Positions 23,801 through 32,368 of a stretch of DNA of 48,304 nucleotides are shown here, piece by piece (the stretch's first letter is position 1; every line of letters starts with the position of its first letter). Source of the stretch: a virus. Location: positions 1-48,304 of IMG/VR virus record IMGVR_UViG_3300032820_000012; one strand, 5' to 3'. The notes beneath the pieces are model-generated. The model searched no databases and was not told the origin of the DNA. It saw nothing but the letters and a program-made list of their open reading frames with translations. The position numbers were made by a program, and so were the translations under genes.

Positions 23801-23824
23801 GGACAGGCCCGTGGTAGCCTGTCC
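23801..23824. other. Perfect 8-base hairpin
   Basis: GGACAGGC (23801-23808) and GCCTGTCC (23817-23824) pair around an eight-base loop. It has no adjacent T-run in either direction, so it is not a simple terminator. Confidence 0.5.
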
Positions 23825-24160
23825 CAAGATAAGCGAGACCGATACCCTTTGCGGTAGCCGGACATTGCCCCCATCCCCAACCGTCACTCGGACAGCATGA
23901 CCTGCGACGATCCACAACTTTAGTCCAGTCGGGATGGGGTCGATGTTCGGAGGGTCATTAGGACCGTGTGGGGGGTAAACAGTTGTTTTAGCCGGGGGGG
24001 ATGTGCCATTAGCCCCTTGGATATTAGAGTGTCTGACTGGTTAGGGTCTGTATGGACACCGGGGTCTTGGTGTGGGGTCTTATTTGTAGGTATAGGCACC
24101 CCTTGGGTTCCCTCCGTCCGTTTGTGGCACGGTTCCGCCTGACCTAGTACCATCTTTGGT

Positions 24161-24196
24161 CTGCCCCTGCGCCTCTTGGCTTTGTGCAGGGGGCAG
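24161..24196. other. G/C-rich hairpin near the right end of the control region
   Basis: CTGCCCCTGC (24161-24170) pairs with GCAGGGGGCAG (24186-24196) with one bulged G and a 15-base loop. There is no T-run on either side. It may be a structural element of the control region or a site read through by transcription. Confidence 0.45.
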
Positions 24197-24266
24197 TAGC
24201 CCTTCTTACGGGCGAACGTAACCGGGTGAGGGTTCGCAGACCTCGGTTTATGTATGCCCTGTGGTC

Positions 24267-24295
24267 TGGACGGGGCGGTGTTATAGTCCTATCAT
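24267..24295 (+). promoter_or_regulatory. Candidate promoter for the rightward arm
   Basis: TGGACG (24267-24272) lies 17 bases before TATCAT (24290-24295), matching the sigma-70 boxes at 4 of 6 and 5 of 6 positions. An alternative -10 is TATAGT at 24282-24287. It lies about 40 bases before the first rightward gene and is followed by a GGGAGG ribosome site. Confidence 0.45.
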
Positions 24296-24336
24296 ACACG
24301 GCGACGGTTGCAACGTCTTTTCGGGAGGCTTTTTTC

Positions 24337-24723
24337 ATGGCGGAGATTTCGGACTATCTGGAGAAGAAGATTCTGGATTACGTCTTGCGTGACACGGCGG
24401 ATTGGGCACCGGCTGCGGTGTACCTTGCTTTGCACACGGCGGATCCGGTTGATGCGGGTTCGGGTGCGGAGGTTTCTGGTGGGTCGTATGCCCGTCAGGC
24501 GATCGCGTTTGATGCTGCTCATGCTACGACTGGTGTGACGCAGAATACGGATATTGAGACTTTCACTTCGATGCCTGCGGCTACTGTGACTCATATCGGT
24601 ATTTGGGATGCGGCGTCTTCGGGGAACCTGCTTTTTCACACGCCGGTTACTTCGTCTAAGACGGTGGGTTCCGGTGACACCATTTCGGTGGCTGTCGGGG
24701 CGATTACGATTACGCTTGCCTGA
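24337..24723 (+). CDS. Tail fibre-like structural protein, 128 aa
   Basis: The start is the ATG at 24337, with GGGAGG eight bases upstream. The sequence contains ALHTADPVDAGSGAEVSGG and ARQAI, then THIGIWDAASSGNLLFHTPV, a pattern found in small phage tail or fibre proteins of environmental phages. It is the first gene of the rightward arm and begins a block of adhesion-type genes. The stop overlaps the next ATG (TGATG). Confidence 0.6.
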   Translation: MAEISDYLEKKILDYVLRDTADWAPAAVYLALHTADPVDAGSGAEVSGGSYARQAIAFDAAHATTGVTQNTDIETFTSMPAATVTHIGIWDAASSGNLLFHTPVTSSKTVGSGDTISVAVGAITITLA

Positions 24724-24923
24724 TGCATGCTCCAAAGCCCCCAAAGGTTCCGCTGGAGGTCTCGCAGGCGAAGAAGAGGGTAAAGCGTCCGCCGAAGAAG
24801 AATACTACGGCTGGGTATACTTTGGACCCCGGTCAGAAAGCGGCCCTAGAGAAGAAGTTCGATAGGAGTTGGCATAGCACATTTACTAGTTTTTCTTTTT
24901 TCGACTCTTTTAAGAAGAAGTAA
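24723..24923 (+). CDS. Small basic Lys/Pro-rich protein, 66 aa
   Basis: ATG overlaps the preceding stop. The first half is Lys/Pro-rich (KPPKVPLEVSQAKKRVKRPP) and the end is Phe/Ser-rich (FTSFSFFDSFKKK). It is wedged between fibre genes, and the next gene starts immediately after its stop. Unknown function. Confidence 0.5.
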   Translation: MHAPKPPKVPLEVSQAKKRVKRPPKKNTTAGYTLDPGQKAALEKKFDRSWHSTFTSFSFFDSFKKK

Positions 24924-25532
24924 ATGGCTACTGCATATCCCGGTGCGCTTGATACCACCGGTTCTCAGCAGCGGACGGACATTGCATCCACCGACGACCT
25001 TGATGCCAGCGGTAAAGAGCATGATGTCATGCACGTTAATCACGCTGGCGCTCTTGTCGCGTTGGAAACGAAACTTGGTCTGACTGACTCCAACGCTGTT
25101 GATGGTGCGGTTCTGGTTGGGTCGGCTGCGTCTACTACTTCGTGGACGACCACTCCGACCATTGGTGGCAATACGACTGTTTCGGGGACGTTGACTGTTT
25201 CCGGTCAGATGTTCACTCATCTGACTGTCGAAACCGAATCGGGTACGACTCATGCCCCCACGGAGGGCGACGAGAACAAATACATTCTCACCACTCATGG
25301 AACAGGTTGTACCGTCACGCTGCCACAGAACTCCGCTACAGACGCAGCCTTTGCTGTTGGTACAACTATCTACTATGAGCGCAACGGGGCGGGAACGCTC
25401 ACGTTCGCTGCTGGCACCGGCGCGTCCATAACGTCGAAAGACAGCACCTTGACTTGTGGCGATAGGTACACGGCTGTATGCGCCTTGAAGATCGGTACGA
25501 ACGCTTGGTCGCTAATCGGTAACATCGGTTAG
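24924..25532 (+). CDS. Tail fibre-like structural protein, 202 aa
   Basis: It has the HDVMHVNHAGALVALETKLG motif near residue 35, which is common in phage fibre and tail proteins. This is followed by Thr/Gly-rich strand repeats (GGNTTVSGTLTVSGQ) and a C-terminal beta domain (TVTLPQNSATDAAF, YYERNGAGTLTF) like the receptor-side domains of fibres. It starts directly after the preceding stop. Its role is attachment, by inference. Confidence 0.65.
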   Translation: MATAYPGALDTTGSQQRTDIASTDDLDASGKEHDVMHVNHAGALVALETKLGLTDSNAVDGAVLVGSAASTTSWTTTPTIGGNTTVSGTLTVSGQMFTHLTVETESGTTHAPTEGDENKYILTTHGTGCTVTLPQNSATDAAFAVGTTIYYERNGAGTLTFAAGTGASITSKDSTLTCGDRYTAVCALKIGTNAWSLIGNIG

Positions 25533-25536
25533 TCCG

Positions 25537-26757
25537 ATGTCCATGTTTCTGTCTGTAGTTGCCGGTCAGGGTGGCATCGCTCCCTGTGGCGCACCGGGCA
25601 CCCTGTCGCTTGATTCTGCAACTGCATCGACAATCGCCCTATCGTGGTCGGCACCGTCCGAACTGGGTGGCGGTACCGTTTCCGGGTATCGGATCAAGCG
25701 GGACGGGTCGGTCATCGTGGCCGACACCAGTTCGACTGGGACGACTTACACCGCTACGGGTCTTACGGCAAGCACTTCGTACAGTTTCACTGTCGCAGCG
25801 ATCAACGAGGCGGGTGCCGGTACCGACGGGAACACTCCCAGTTTGTCAACTACCGCAGCGGTGCTGATCTACTCAACGACGGGCACTGTGGTTACTACCG
25901 ATTACACCCGTTCTGGCACCAAGACCCGTTCGTTGAAGTGGACTTCTTCCGGCACGTTGACTGTTACTTCCATGCCGACCAATACCGGGATGCAATGGTT
26001 GACGGTCGGTGCTGGCGGTGGCGGTGGCGGTGGTTCTTGCGGAGGCGGCGGTGGAGCGGGCGGAACGTATTATCACACCCGGATCTACGATTCCACTGTT
26101 GACACCTACACGGTGACTGTTGGTGGAGGGGGTAATGGTGCTTCAACAGAGTTCAGTCAGTCCACTCAGGGGGGGTACAGCAATGTCCTCCACACTAATC
26201 AGACCACGGAAATGCAGGCCGGTTTGGACGGCGGCGGTTTCGGCGGCAGCCCTCGGGATAGCGGCGGGATCCAACGTGCCGGAGGTACCGGCGGTTCCGG
26301 CGGGGGTGGCGGAGCCTCCGGTGGCAGCGCCGGTAGCGGTGGTGCAGGGTTAGCCCCATCTCCTCAGGGGAACAATGGGGGAACTGCTCAGGGGGCATAC
26401 TACTGGCATCCGTCTGCTGGCGGCGGTGGAGGATACGGTGCTGCCGGTGGTAACGGTACTACGGCCAACATAGGGGGAGTGGGCGGAATCGGGGCCAACT
26501 TCGACTATGAAACTGGTTCTGACATCGGGTACGGCGGAGGCGGTTCCGGCGGAAGCAACAGCGCCCAATACAACACCGCCGCTGCTGCTTACGGGGCAGG
26601 TTATGGCGGCTGGGTGAACTTTGCTCCCACTTCTGGTGCCGCCAATCGTGGCGGTGGCGGCGGTGGTGGAGGTCGGACTTCATCGGACGGGTCGGCGTTC
26701 GTTGGCGGGAATGGTGGCTCTGGGGTAGTTATCGTCTACTTTGACTATGAGTGGTAG
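25537..26757 (+). CDS. Adhesin with fibronectin III domain and glycine-rich domain, 406 aa
   Basis: Residues about 18-105 form a fibronectin type III domain (SWSAPSELGGGTVSGYRIKR, TGLTASTSYSFTVAAINEAG). From about 165 to the end the protein is dominated by poly-Gly loops (GAGGGGGGGS, GGGGGGGG) and ends GGNGGSGVVIVYFDYEW, the signature of the glycine-rich adhesin domain in some phage tip proteins. This suggests a receptor-binding protein whose Gly-loop surface can vary. Gly-coding repeats make the gene prone to slippage and recombination. Confidence 0.7.
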   Translation: MSMFLSVVAGQGGIAPCGAPGTLSLDSATASTIALSWSAPSELGGGTVSGYRIKRDGSVIVADTSSTGTTYTATGLTASTSYSFTVAAINEAGAGTDGNTPSLSTTAAVLIYSTTGTVVTTDYTRSGTKTRSLKWTSSGTLTVTSMPTNTGMQWLTVGAGGGGGGGSCGGGGGAGGTYYHTRIYDSTVDTYTVTVGGGGNGASTEFSQSTQGGYSNVLHTNQTTEMQAGLDGGGFGGSPRDSGGIQRAGGTGGSGGGGGASGGSAGSGGAGLAPSPQGNNGGTAQGAYYWHPSAGGGGGYGAAGGNGTTANIGGVGGIGANFDYETGSDIGYGGGGSGGSNSAQYNTAAAAYGAGYGGWVNFAPTSGAANRGGGGGGGGRTSSDGSAFVGGNGGSGVVIVYFDYEW

Positions 26758-26759
26758 CA

Positions 26760-27245
26760 ATGGCCCACTTTGCTAAAATCAACGAGGACAACATCGTTGT
26801 AGATGTCTTGGTGGTTGCCGACGCCGACGAACATCGTGGGCAGGAGTTCCTAGCCGACGATCTTCGCCTTGGCGGGACATGGATACAGACCTCGTACAAC
26901 ACCGTCGCCGGGGGACACAGGTTGGGGGGAACCCCTGTGCGTGGCAACTACGCAGGCGTAGGACTCATCTACGACCCCGACTTGGACGCCTTCTACCCGC
27001 CCCAGCCTTTCCCTTCGTGGACCTTGAACGAATCTACTTTCCAATGGGAAGCCCCCGTTCCTAAACCGGACACAACGACCGGTAAGTATTACGACTGGAT
27101 TGAGGACGACGGGGAGTGGGTGGAGATAGTCCTAGAGGTCACACCGGGCGGCACCGACGACAACCCGTATCCCGGCGATGGGAACAACCCGCCGTTCTAC
27201 CAGTGGAACACCGAAACCAACGAGTGGGATCTGGTCCCAGAATGA
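26760..27245 (+). CDS. Conserved fibre-cluster protein, 161 aa
   Basis: The ATG at 26760 follows the previous stop. It starts MAHFAKINEDNIVVDVLVV and holds GTWIQTSYNT, YAGVGLIYD and PPQPFPSWTLNE. This is a conserved pattern I know from many marine phages, including cyanophages, where it is linked to fibre genes but has no known function. It ends with a Trp-rich, Pro-rich acidic tail. It overlaps the methyltransferase gene by four bases. Confidence 0.6.
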   Translation: MAHFAKINEDNIVVDVLVVADADEHRGQEFLADDLRLGGTWIQTSYNTVAGGHRLGGTPVRGNYAGVGLIYDPDLDAFYPPQPFPSWTLNESTFQWEAPVPKPDTTTGKYYDWIEDDGEWVEIVLEVTPGGTDDNPYPGDGNNPPFYQWNTETNEWDLVPE

Positions 27246-27787
27246 GCGTCGCAGAAGCCTTGATGGAAGAAACCAGAGAACTGGGCGGCATCTCTGGTTT
27301 GCAGGTCGCCCCAGATTTGGCGACCCTGCTGTCGATCTTGACACACGCCTGTCAACCCCGCTTCGCTGTTGAGGTTGGTACCTTCACCGGCCTTTCTTCG
27401 CTGGCGATAGCCGAAGCCCTACCCGAAGGGGGCCGCTTACTGTGCTGCGACCCCGATCCGAAGCACACGGCGATGGCTCGCCGGTACTGGCATAGGGCCG
27501 GGGTGGGTGACCGCGTGGAGTTGGTGGTAGCACCAGCCGAGGAAACTCTCCCCCTGTTGGACGAACAGGTTGATTTCGCTTTCATAGACATCCTCCACCC
27601 ACGGGCCGTTTACGACCTGCTTCTACCCCGGTTGGCACCCCACGGACTGATCGCAGTCGATAACGTGATGTATGAGACTGGTGACACAGGATTCGTAGAC
27701 TACGTTGAGGCCGATGAGACAGTTGAGTCTGTCCTTCTGGTACTTGGTGGGGGACTCACTCTGATTCGGAAGCGGTGTGTCGAATAA
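27242..27787 (+). CDS. SAM-dependent O-methyltransferase (family 3-like)
   Basis: 181 residues with a class I methyltransferase core: motif I VEVGTFTG (43-50), the acidic D70 after LLCC, D116 in FAFID, and D140-N141 in IAVDNVMY. The last three are the usual metal-binding residues of the caffeoyl-CoA/catechol O-methyltransferase family. The Lys usually found four residues after D116 is replaced by another residue here. It lies in a block of fibre genes with ATGA and TAATG overlaps, so it may modify a glycan, a virion part or a host small molecule. Substrate unknown. Confidence 0.75.
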   Translation: MSVAEALMEETRELGGISGLQVAPDLATLLSILTHACQPRFAVEVGTFTGLSSLAIAEALPEGGRLLCCDPDPKHTAMARRYWHRAGVGDRVELVVAPAEETLPLLDEQVDFAFIDILHPRAVYDLLLPRLAPHGLIAVDNVMYETGDTGFVDYVEADETVESVLLVLGGGLTLIRKRCVE

Positions 27788-28533
27788 TGGCTATTGACTA
27801 TCGCCAGTCCGGCATCGACTATCGGGACGGGGATTACGACTATCAGGGTGTCAAAACTTTCCTCATCACCGCTGCGATCACCGGCACCGGGACTGTAACT
27901 GCGGCAATAGTAGAAGAAGCCTCCATCACGGCGGCGATGACTGGTACTGGAACCGTAACTGCGGCGATAGTCGAAGAAGCAGCCATCGCTGCTGCGATTA
28001 CTGGAACCGGAACTGTTACCGCAGCAATTGTCGAAGAAGCCTCTATCGCTGGTGCGGCAACCGGCACGGCAGCCGTTGTTGCTGCTCTTCAGTCGTCGGT
28101 CGCCCTTCAGGGGGTAATCGCCGCTACTGGTGCTACGACCGCAGCGTTGAGCCAGAACTCGTATATAGCCGCTGCTGTCACCGGAAGCGGTGCGACGGTC
28201 ACGGCGATCATCGGGGAAGAATTCCTCGTAGCGGCCATTACCGGTACTGCGGCGGTCACGGCGACACTCATCGAAGAGGCGTTCGTCGCGGGTTCTATCA
28301 CCGGGACGGCTTCGGTTACAGCGAACCCGGTTGAAGAAGCGGCCATTGCGGCGGCGATTACCGCTACCGCGTCGGTTACGGCCAATCCAATTGAGGAAGC
28401 GTTGATTGCCGCAGCGATAACGGGTACGGCAGCACTGACTACGGTACTCACCGTTAGGAAGCCGATTCCGCATGTTATTCTTACTGTCACCCAACCAAAT
28501 GATGTAACTTTGCTAGTTTCAGCAATCGGTTAA
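27787..28533 (+). CDS. Fibre-like protein made of ten 20-residue repeats, 248 aa
   Basis: After a Tyr/Asp-rich head (residues 1-24), ten consecutive units of exactly 20 residues run to about residue 225. The pattern is like IxAAITGTGTVTAAIVEEA, with alternating small and branched residues and an EEA turn. A fixed period with strand-type residues suggests a beta-solenoid shaft. The tail (LTVRKPIPHVILTVTQ) is different. The 60-base DNA units are partly identical, so the copy number could change by recombination. The ATG overlaps the preceding stop. Confidence 0.7.
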   Translation: MAIDYRQSGIDYRDGDYDYQGVKTFLITAAITGTGTVTAAIVEEASITAAMTGTGTVTAAIVEEAAIAAAITGTGTVTAAIVEEASIAGAATGTAAVVAALQSSVALQGVIAATGATTAALSQNSYIAAAVTGSGATVTAIIGEEFLVAAITGTAAVTATLIEEAFVAGSITGTASVTANPVEEAAIAAAITATASVTANPIEEALIAAAITGTAALTTVLTVRKPIPHVILTVTQPNDVTLLVSAIG

Positions 28534-28542
28534 GGAGTAGTT

Positions 28543-28851
28543 ATGGCGATCTATGATAAAGGGGATTCGGTTAGGTTGACGGCCACGTTTACCAGTGATG
28601 CCGTTAATACCGATCCAACCGACACTACCGCCGATGTTGTGTTTACTTGGCGACGACCATCTGGGAAGAACACAGCCGGAACTGCTGGTACGGATTCGAC
28701 CCCAAGTCCGACAAGGAGCGCCACAGGGATCTATTACACAGATTTGGTCCTTGACGAAGTAGGTGTGCATACCGTCCAAGTCAAAGGGTTAGAGGGCGTC
28801 GTTGCCGCAGATATTATCGAATTGCAAGTAGCAAAGTCAGTCTTTGCGTAA
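28543..28851 (+). CDS. Small beta-rich structural protein, 102 aa
   Basis: AAGGAG lies seven bases before the ATG. The sequence is Thr-rich and strand-rich (DSVRLTATFTSDAV, DVVFTWRRPSGK, GVHTVQVKGLEG), like a single Ig-like domain. It overlaps the terminase start (TAATG). It is probably a minor fibre or decoration protein. Confidence 0.55.
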   Translation: MAIYDKGDSVRLTATFTSDAVNTDPTDTTADVVFTWRRPSGKNTAGTAGTDSTPSPTRSATGIYYTDLVLDEVGVHTVQVKGLEGVVAADIIELQVAKSVFA

Positions 28852-30545
28852 TGACAGGGAATGCAAGTAAAGCCAAAGGTGAAAGTAATCGTAGACTCTT
28901 TTTAGAGGCGATAGAACACCACGGGAAGATTAACGACTCGTTGGAAATCGTCGGGGTTACACGGTCAGCGTATGAGAAGTGGCGGCAGCGCATCCCTGAG
29001 TTCGCCGCCAAGGTTGATGCGATCAGACTCAGATTTGCTGAAGAGGGTCCGCCTGAAGAGAAGGGTGGATCATTTCAGGACTTTAGGAACGAATACTTCG
29101 GACATATGTCTCCGTGGTTCCATATCGCAGCGATAGACGCATACGAGAAGACCCCTCCCGGCAATATCACCCTGATCCTCTGGCCCCCGGAACACGGCAA
29201 GACAACGCTCGCTGAGGACTATTTCTGTTACAAACTGGCTGTTGACCCACAATTCAGGATCACAGTCGGATCCGAGGGTCAGGATATGGCCCGTAAGATT
29301 CTGGGCCGTATCCGCTCACGGATGGAACCTCACGGACCTTTCCCCGGATATGTAGCGAAATACGGACCTTTTGTCCCCCAGAACCAATCTGGGCGCAAAA
29401 CCGCACAACCTTGGGGTGCCGACTACTTTAGTGTGTTCAAGAAGTCAAGGCACGATGAACGTGACTATTCGATGGTTTCCTTGGGTTGGCGGTCCAAGAT
29501 TGCCGGTACCCGTACCGATCATCTACATATTGACGATATCCAGTCAAGGGTGTCTCTTAACCTGACAGAACAGATGTTCGAGATTTTCCGGCAGGACTGG
29601 CTGACCCGTCCCGGTGAGAATGGACGAACCAGCATTAACGGTACCCGTGTCGGTGAGGACGACTTCTACGAGCGAGTCATGCTGCAAATCGATGAAGACA
29701 TCCTCAAAGTCATTCGCTTCCCTGCAATCGTAAATAACGCTGATGATGAGCCGGAACCGCTGTGGCCGGAAATGTTCACATTGGACTCGTTGGACCGCAT
29801 CCGCCGCAAGGTCGGAGAAGAAGCATGGTCTCGGAACTACATGCAGGAGCCGTCAAGTTCACTCACGGCTACGTTCACCGACGATTCTATTAAGAAATGC
29901 CTCAATCCCCTACGGTCCACCCTTCACGACCCGCCTACGGACTGCACGGTCTACATAGGGTTAGATCCTGCTTTGGGTGGGAACAACTGCGTTATGGCAG
30001 CCACACCGCATGAGGACAAGTTGAAGATCCTGTTCCTGCGGGAAGACATCGGTTTGACCCGCAACGAACAGATTCTTGGCATTGTCGAAGACGCCGTTCT
30101 CCGGTGTCGCAAGAACGGGGCAAGCGTCTCTGATGTAGTTATTGAGGCGATGGTCTTCCAGAAGGGCTTGTCAAGAGACCAGCGCCTTATCGAGATGACC
30201 GACCAGTATGGTTTCAGGGTACGAGAGCATCTAACTGGAATGAATAAGTATGACGAAACCATCGGGATCCCGTCGATGGCGCTGTCATTTATGCGCGGCG
30301 AGATTGAGATTCCGTATGCGGAGGACGCTCCGACGCGCCATCAGGCTGATGAACTGATCCGTCAGTTAAAGTCGTGGCGCCCGCTAGTTCGTGGCACGCA
30401 TCTTCGGCAAGACAGAGTTATGGCGTTGTGGTTCATTTGGATTCTTTGGCGGCAGAGAAGGGCCGCATTCCAAGTGGACACTAGCCAGTTTAACTATAAG
30501 GGGCTACCTTATAGTAAGAGGCGTGTGGGAATCGGGGCGTACTAA
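28851..30545 (+). CDS. terL: Terminase large subunit with fused small-subunit-like HTH
   Basis: 564 residues. The C-terminal nuclease (RNase H-like) has D372 (YIGLDPALGG), E432 (VVIEAMVFQ) and D521 (RQDRVMALWF). The ATPase has Walker A PPEHGKTT (112-119) and a Walker B-like DHLHIDD (223-229). Residues about 10-65 (NDSLEIVGVTRSAYEKWRQR) look like the DNA-binding HTH of small terminases. No separate small-terminase gene is seen nearby, so the two activities may be joined. The enzyme packages DNA into the procapsid through the portal encoded next. Confidence 0.85.
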   Translation: MTGNASKAKGESNRRLFLEAIEHHGKINDSLEIVGVTRSAYEKWRQRIPEFAAKVDAIRLRFAEEGPPEEKGGSFQDFRNEYFGHMSPWFHIAAIDAYEKTPPGNITLILWPPEHGKTTLAEDYFCYKLAVDPQFRITVGSEGQDMARKILGRIRSRMEPHGPFPGYVAKYGPFVPQNQSGRKTAQPWGADYFSVFKKSRHDERDYSMVSLGWRSKIAGTRTDHLHIDDIQSRVSLNLTEQMFEIFRQDWLTRPGENGRTSINGTRVGEDDFYERVMLQIDEDILKVIRFPAIVNNADDEPEPLWPEMFTLDSLDRIRRKVGEEAWSRNYMQEPSSSLTATFTDDSIKKCLNPLRSTLHDPPTDCTVYIGLDPALGGNNCVMAATPHEDKLKILFLREDIGLTRNEQILGIVEDAVLRCRKNGASVSDVVIEAMVFQKGLSRDQRLIEMTDQYGFRVREHLTGMNKYDETIGIPSMALSFMRGEIEIPYAEDAPTRHQADELIRQLKSWRPLVRGTHLRQDRVMALWFIWILWRQRRAAFQVDTSQFNYKGLPYSKRRVGIGAY

Positions 30546-32368
30546 TGGCGTATACATTCGAAGAGATCGTCGGGATTGTCCGTATGCGGCAATCCAGTCA
30601 AAGTGATCTTTTGGACCGTATGAATGAAATCAAGGATCGGTATAACGGTGATTATGTTATACCACTTCCATCGATGGATGACGAGCCAATTCTTCCTCCG
30701 CTTACCCCGGCATTGATTTCAGAAAATATTGATGCTATAGCACAGCGGGCTGCCTCTGTTACCCCTTACATCGGATGTCCTGCTGTCGATCCCGGTAAAG
30801 AGCGAGGCAAACGGTCACGCCAGTATGCCGATATTCGCAGGCGGGCACTTGCCTCAACGTGGTACCAGAATAAATACAAGATCAAGATGAGGCGCGCCTA
30901 TCGGCATCTCGCCGGATATGCCACAACGGCATTGGTTGTTATCCCCGATTTCGATATGGGTATGCCAAGGATCGAAGTTCGGGATCCGCTAGGGGTCTAC
31001 CCGGAACCACAGGCTGCGGAGAACTACGACGTTCCTCGCAACTGCGGAATGCTTTACGGCAAGTCGGGAGACTGGCTGCGGGCGCACTACCCAAAGAGCC
31101 GCCAAGAGAACGGTGGCGTAGTCGCTCCTGACAACAATGCCTGTCAGGAACTCTGGGATTGTGTCGAATGGATCGATGCCGAGGACATCGTTATTGGCAT
31201 CATGGGTCCACGATACGGGGCGCAAGGACAGAAGGTGCCACAGTCAACTTCGCAGGAGTTGTCTCGTTACAAAAACAAGGCCGGAAGGCCGTGTGTCATC
31301 ACGCCCGGAAAGGTGACGTTGGATCGCATCGCATCTTCGGTGTCGAACATCGTCGGCATGGTTGACCTGATGGCGAAACTTATGGCGCTTGAACTGATCG
31401 CCCAAGAAAAGGCGATCTTCCCAGATCGTTACATTATTGGACGGTCTGGACAGGTTCCGATGATTGTCGGAGGAGAATGGAAAGATGGCCGTGAAGGACA
31501 AGTCAACGTACTGCTTGACGCAGAACAAATCGGAGAACTCCGAGGCGCGCCCGACCAGCAAACAAACATCGCCATCGATCGGCTCGAACGCAATGCCCGC
31601 GTATCGACAGGAACGGTCCCGCAAATCGGTGGGGAGTCGTACGGCGCTCTTCGCACTGGTCGGGGGATTGACGCTCTCATGGGCGCTTCTCTTGACCCAC
31701 GGGTACAGGAACTTCAAGAAATCATGGAAGCGCATCTTCCCCATCTGAACGAATGTCTATTCGCTACTTGGCAGGGGTATTGGGGAAATAAGACAATCTC
31801 AACCTTTACCGGCTATACCGGTGATTTCGGACAGGTTGAGTTCACTCCTGATGAACACTTTGAAACCTATGACAACGTGGTGTCGCATTCGATTCCCGGT
31901 GCCGACGTACAGGGAACAACTATCCAGTTGGGACAGTTGCTCCAAATGAAGGGTATTAGTTTGGCTACCTTCAGGGCGCGGCATCCGTTCATTGACGACC
32001 CGGAGGCGGAAGGACGCCGGGTGGATGAAGAGTCATTGGAAGAAGCGGTTATGGCTGGAATCCAACAGCAGGCCGTACAGGGGATGCTCCCGATTATCTA
32101 TATAGCGAAGATAGAGAAATTCCGCAAAAAGGGTCACGACATCTTTGAGTCCATTCAGAAGGCAGACGAGGAAATCAGCAAGGAGCAGGCGGCATTGGCA
32201 CCACCTCCCGAGGAGGGACAGGCGATGGCACCGGAAGAAGCGTTGGGCCTTCAAGGTCCACCGCAGGCAGCGTCACCGGAGCAGCCGTTGCCTCCCGAAG
32301 CACAGCAGATGTCTCCTGAAACGGCTGTTGCCCAGATGCAGCAGGCGCTCGCAGCGGGTGGTCCGTAA
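30545..32368 (+). CDS. Portal protein, 607 aa
   Basis: It directly follows the terminase (TAATG overlap). The N-terminal half has RYNGDYVIPLPSMDDE and the ISENIDAIAQRAAS helix common to portals, then an alpha/beta stem region. A long helical C-terminus ends in Pro/Gln-rich low complexity (about 560-607), as seen in portals of short-tailed phages. Twelve copies would form the DNA entry vertex. Assignment rests on position, size and the overall pattern. Confidence 0.75.
   Translation: MAYTFEEIVGIVRMRQSSQSDLLDRMNEIKDRYNGDYVIPLPSMDDEPILPPLTPALISENIDAIAQRAASVTPYIGCPAVDPGKERGKRSRQYADIRRRALASTWYQNKYKIKMRRAYRHLAGYATTALVVIPDFDMGMPRIEVRDPLGVYPEPQAAENYDVPRNCGMLYGKSGDWLRAHYPKSRQENGGVVAPDNNACQELWDCVEWIDAEDIVIGIMGPRYGAQGQKVPQSTSQELSRYKNKAGRPCVITPGKVTLDRIASSVSNIVGMVDLMAKLMALELIAQEKAIFPDRYIIGRSGQVPMIVGGEWKDGREGQVNVLLDAEQIGELRGAPDQQTNIAIDRLERNARVSTGTVPQIGGESYGALRTGRGIDALMGASLDPRVQELQEIMEAHLPHLNECLFATWQGYWGNKTISTFTGYTGDFGQVEFTPDEHFETYDNVVSHSIPGADVQGTTIQLGQLLQMKGISLATFRARHPFIDDPEAEGRRVDEESLEEAVMAGIQQQAVQGMLPIIYIAKIEKFRKKGHDIFESIQKADEEISKEQAALAPPPEEGQAMAPEEALGLQGPPQAASPEQPLPPEAQQMSPETAVAQMQQALAAGGP

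Larger units (their letters stand above)
23415..24336. other. Non-coding control region between divergent arms
   Basis: About 920 bases without a credible gene on either strand: frames are short, without ribosome sites, and unlike the rest in composition. It lies between the leftward early and rightward late arms. It holds three SOS-type palindromes, two copies of a GTTCGGG-N7-CCCGAAC hairpin, several perfect inverted repeats, a GAGGGGTCAG pair in inverted order (23630-23639 and 23756-23765), tandem CCCCCACGG copies near 23454-23472, and a promoter at the right end. It is a candidate for early control, replication origin and/or packaging site. Confidence 0.7.

Noticed and set aside
27700-28494. 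264-codon open frame on the minus strand
   Set aside because: It lies opposite the 20-residue repeat gene. The open frame is a by-product of the repeats, its product is an odd Arg/Asn/Gly-rich sequence, and it lacks a ribosome site.
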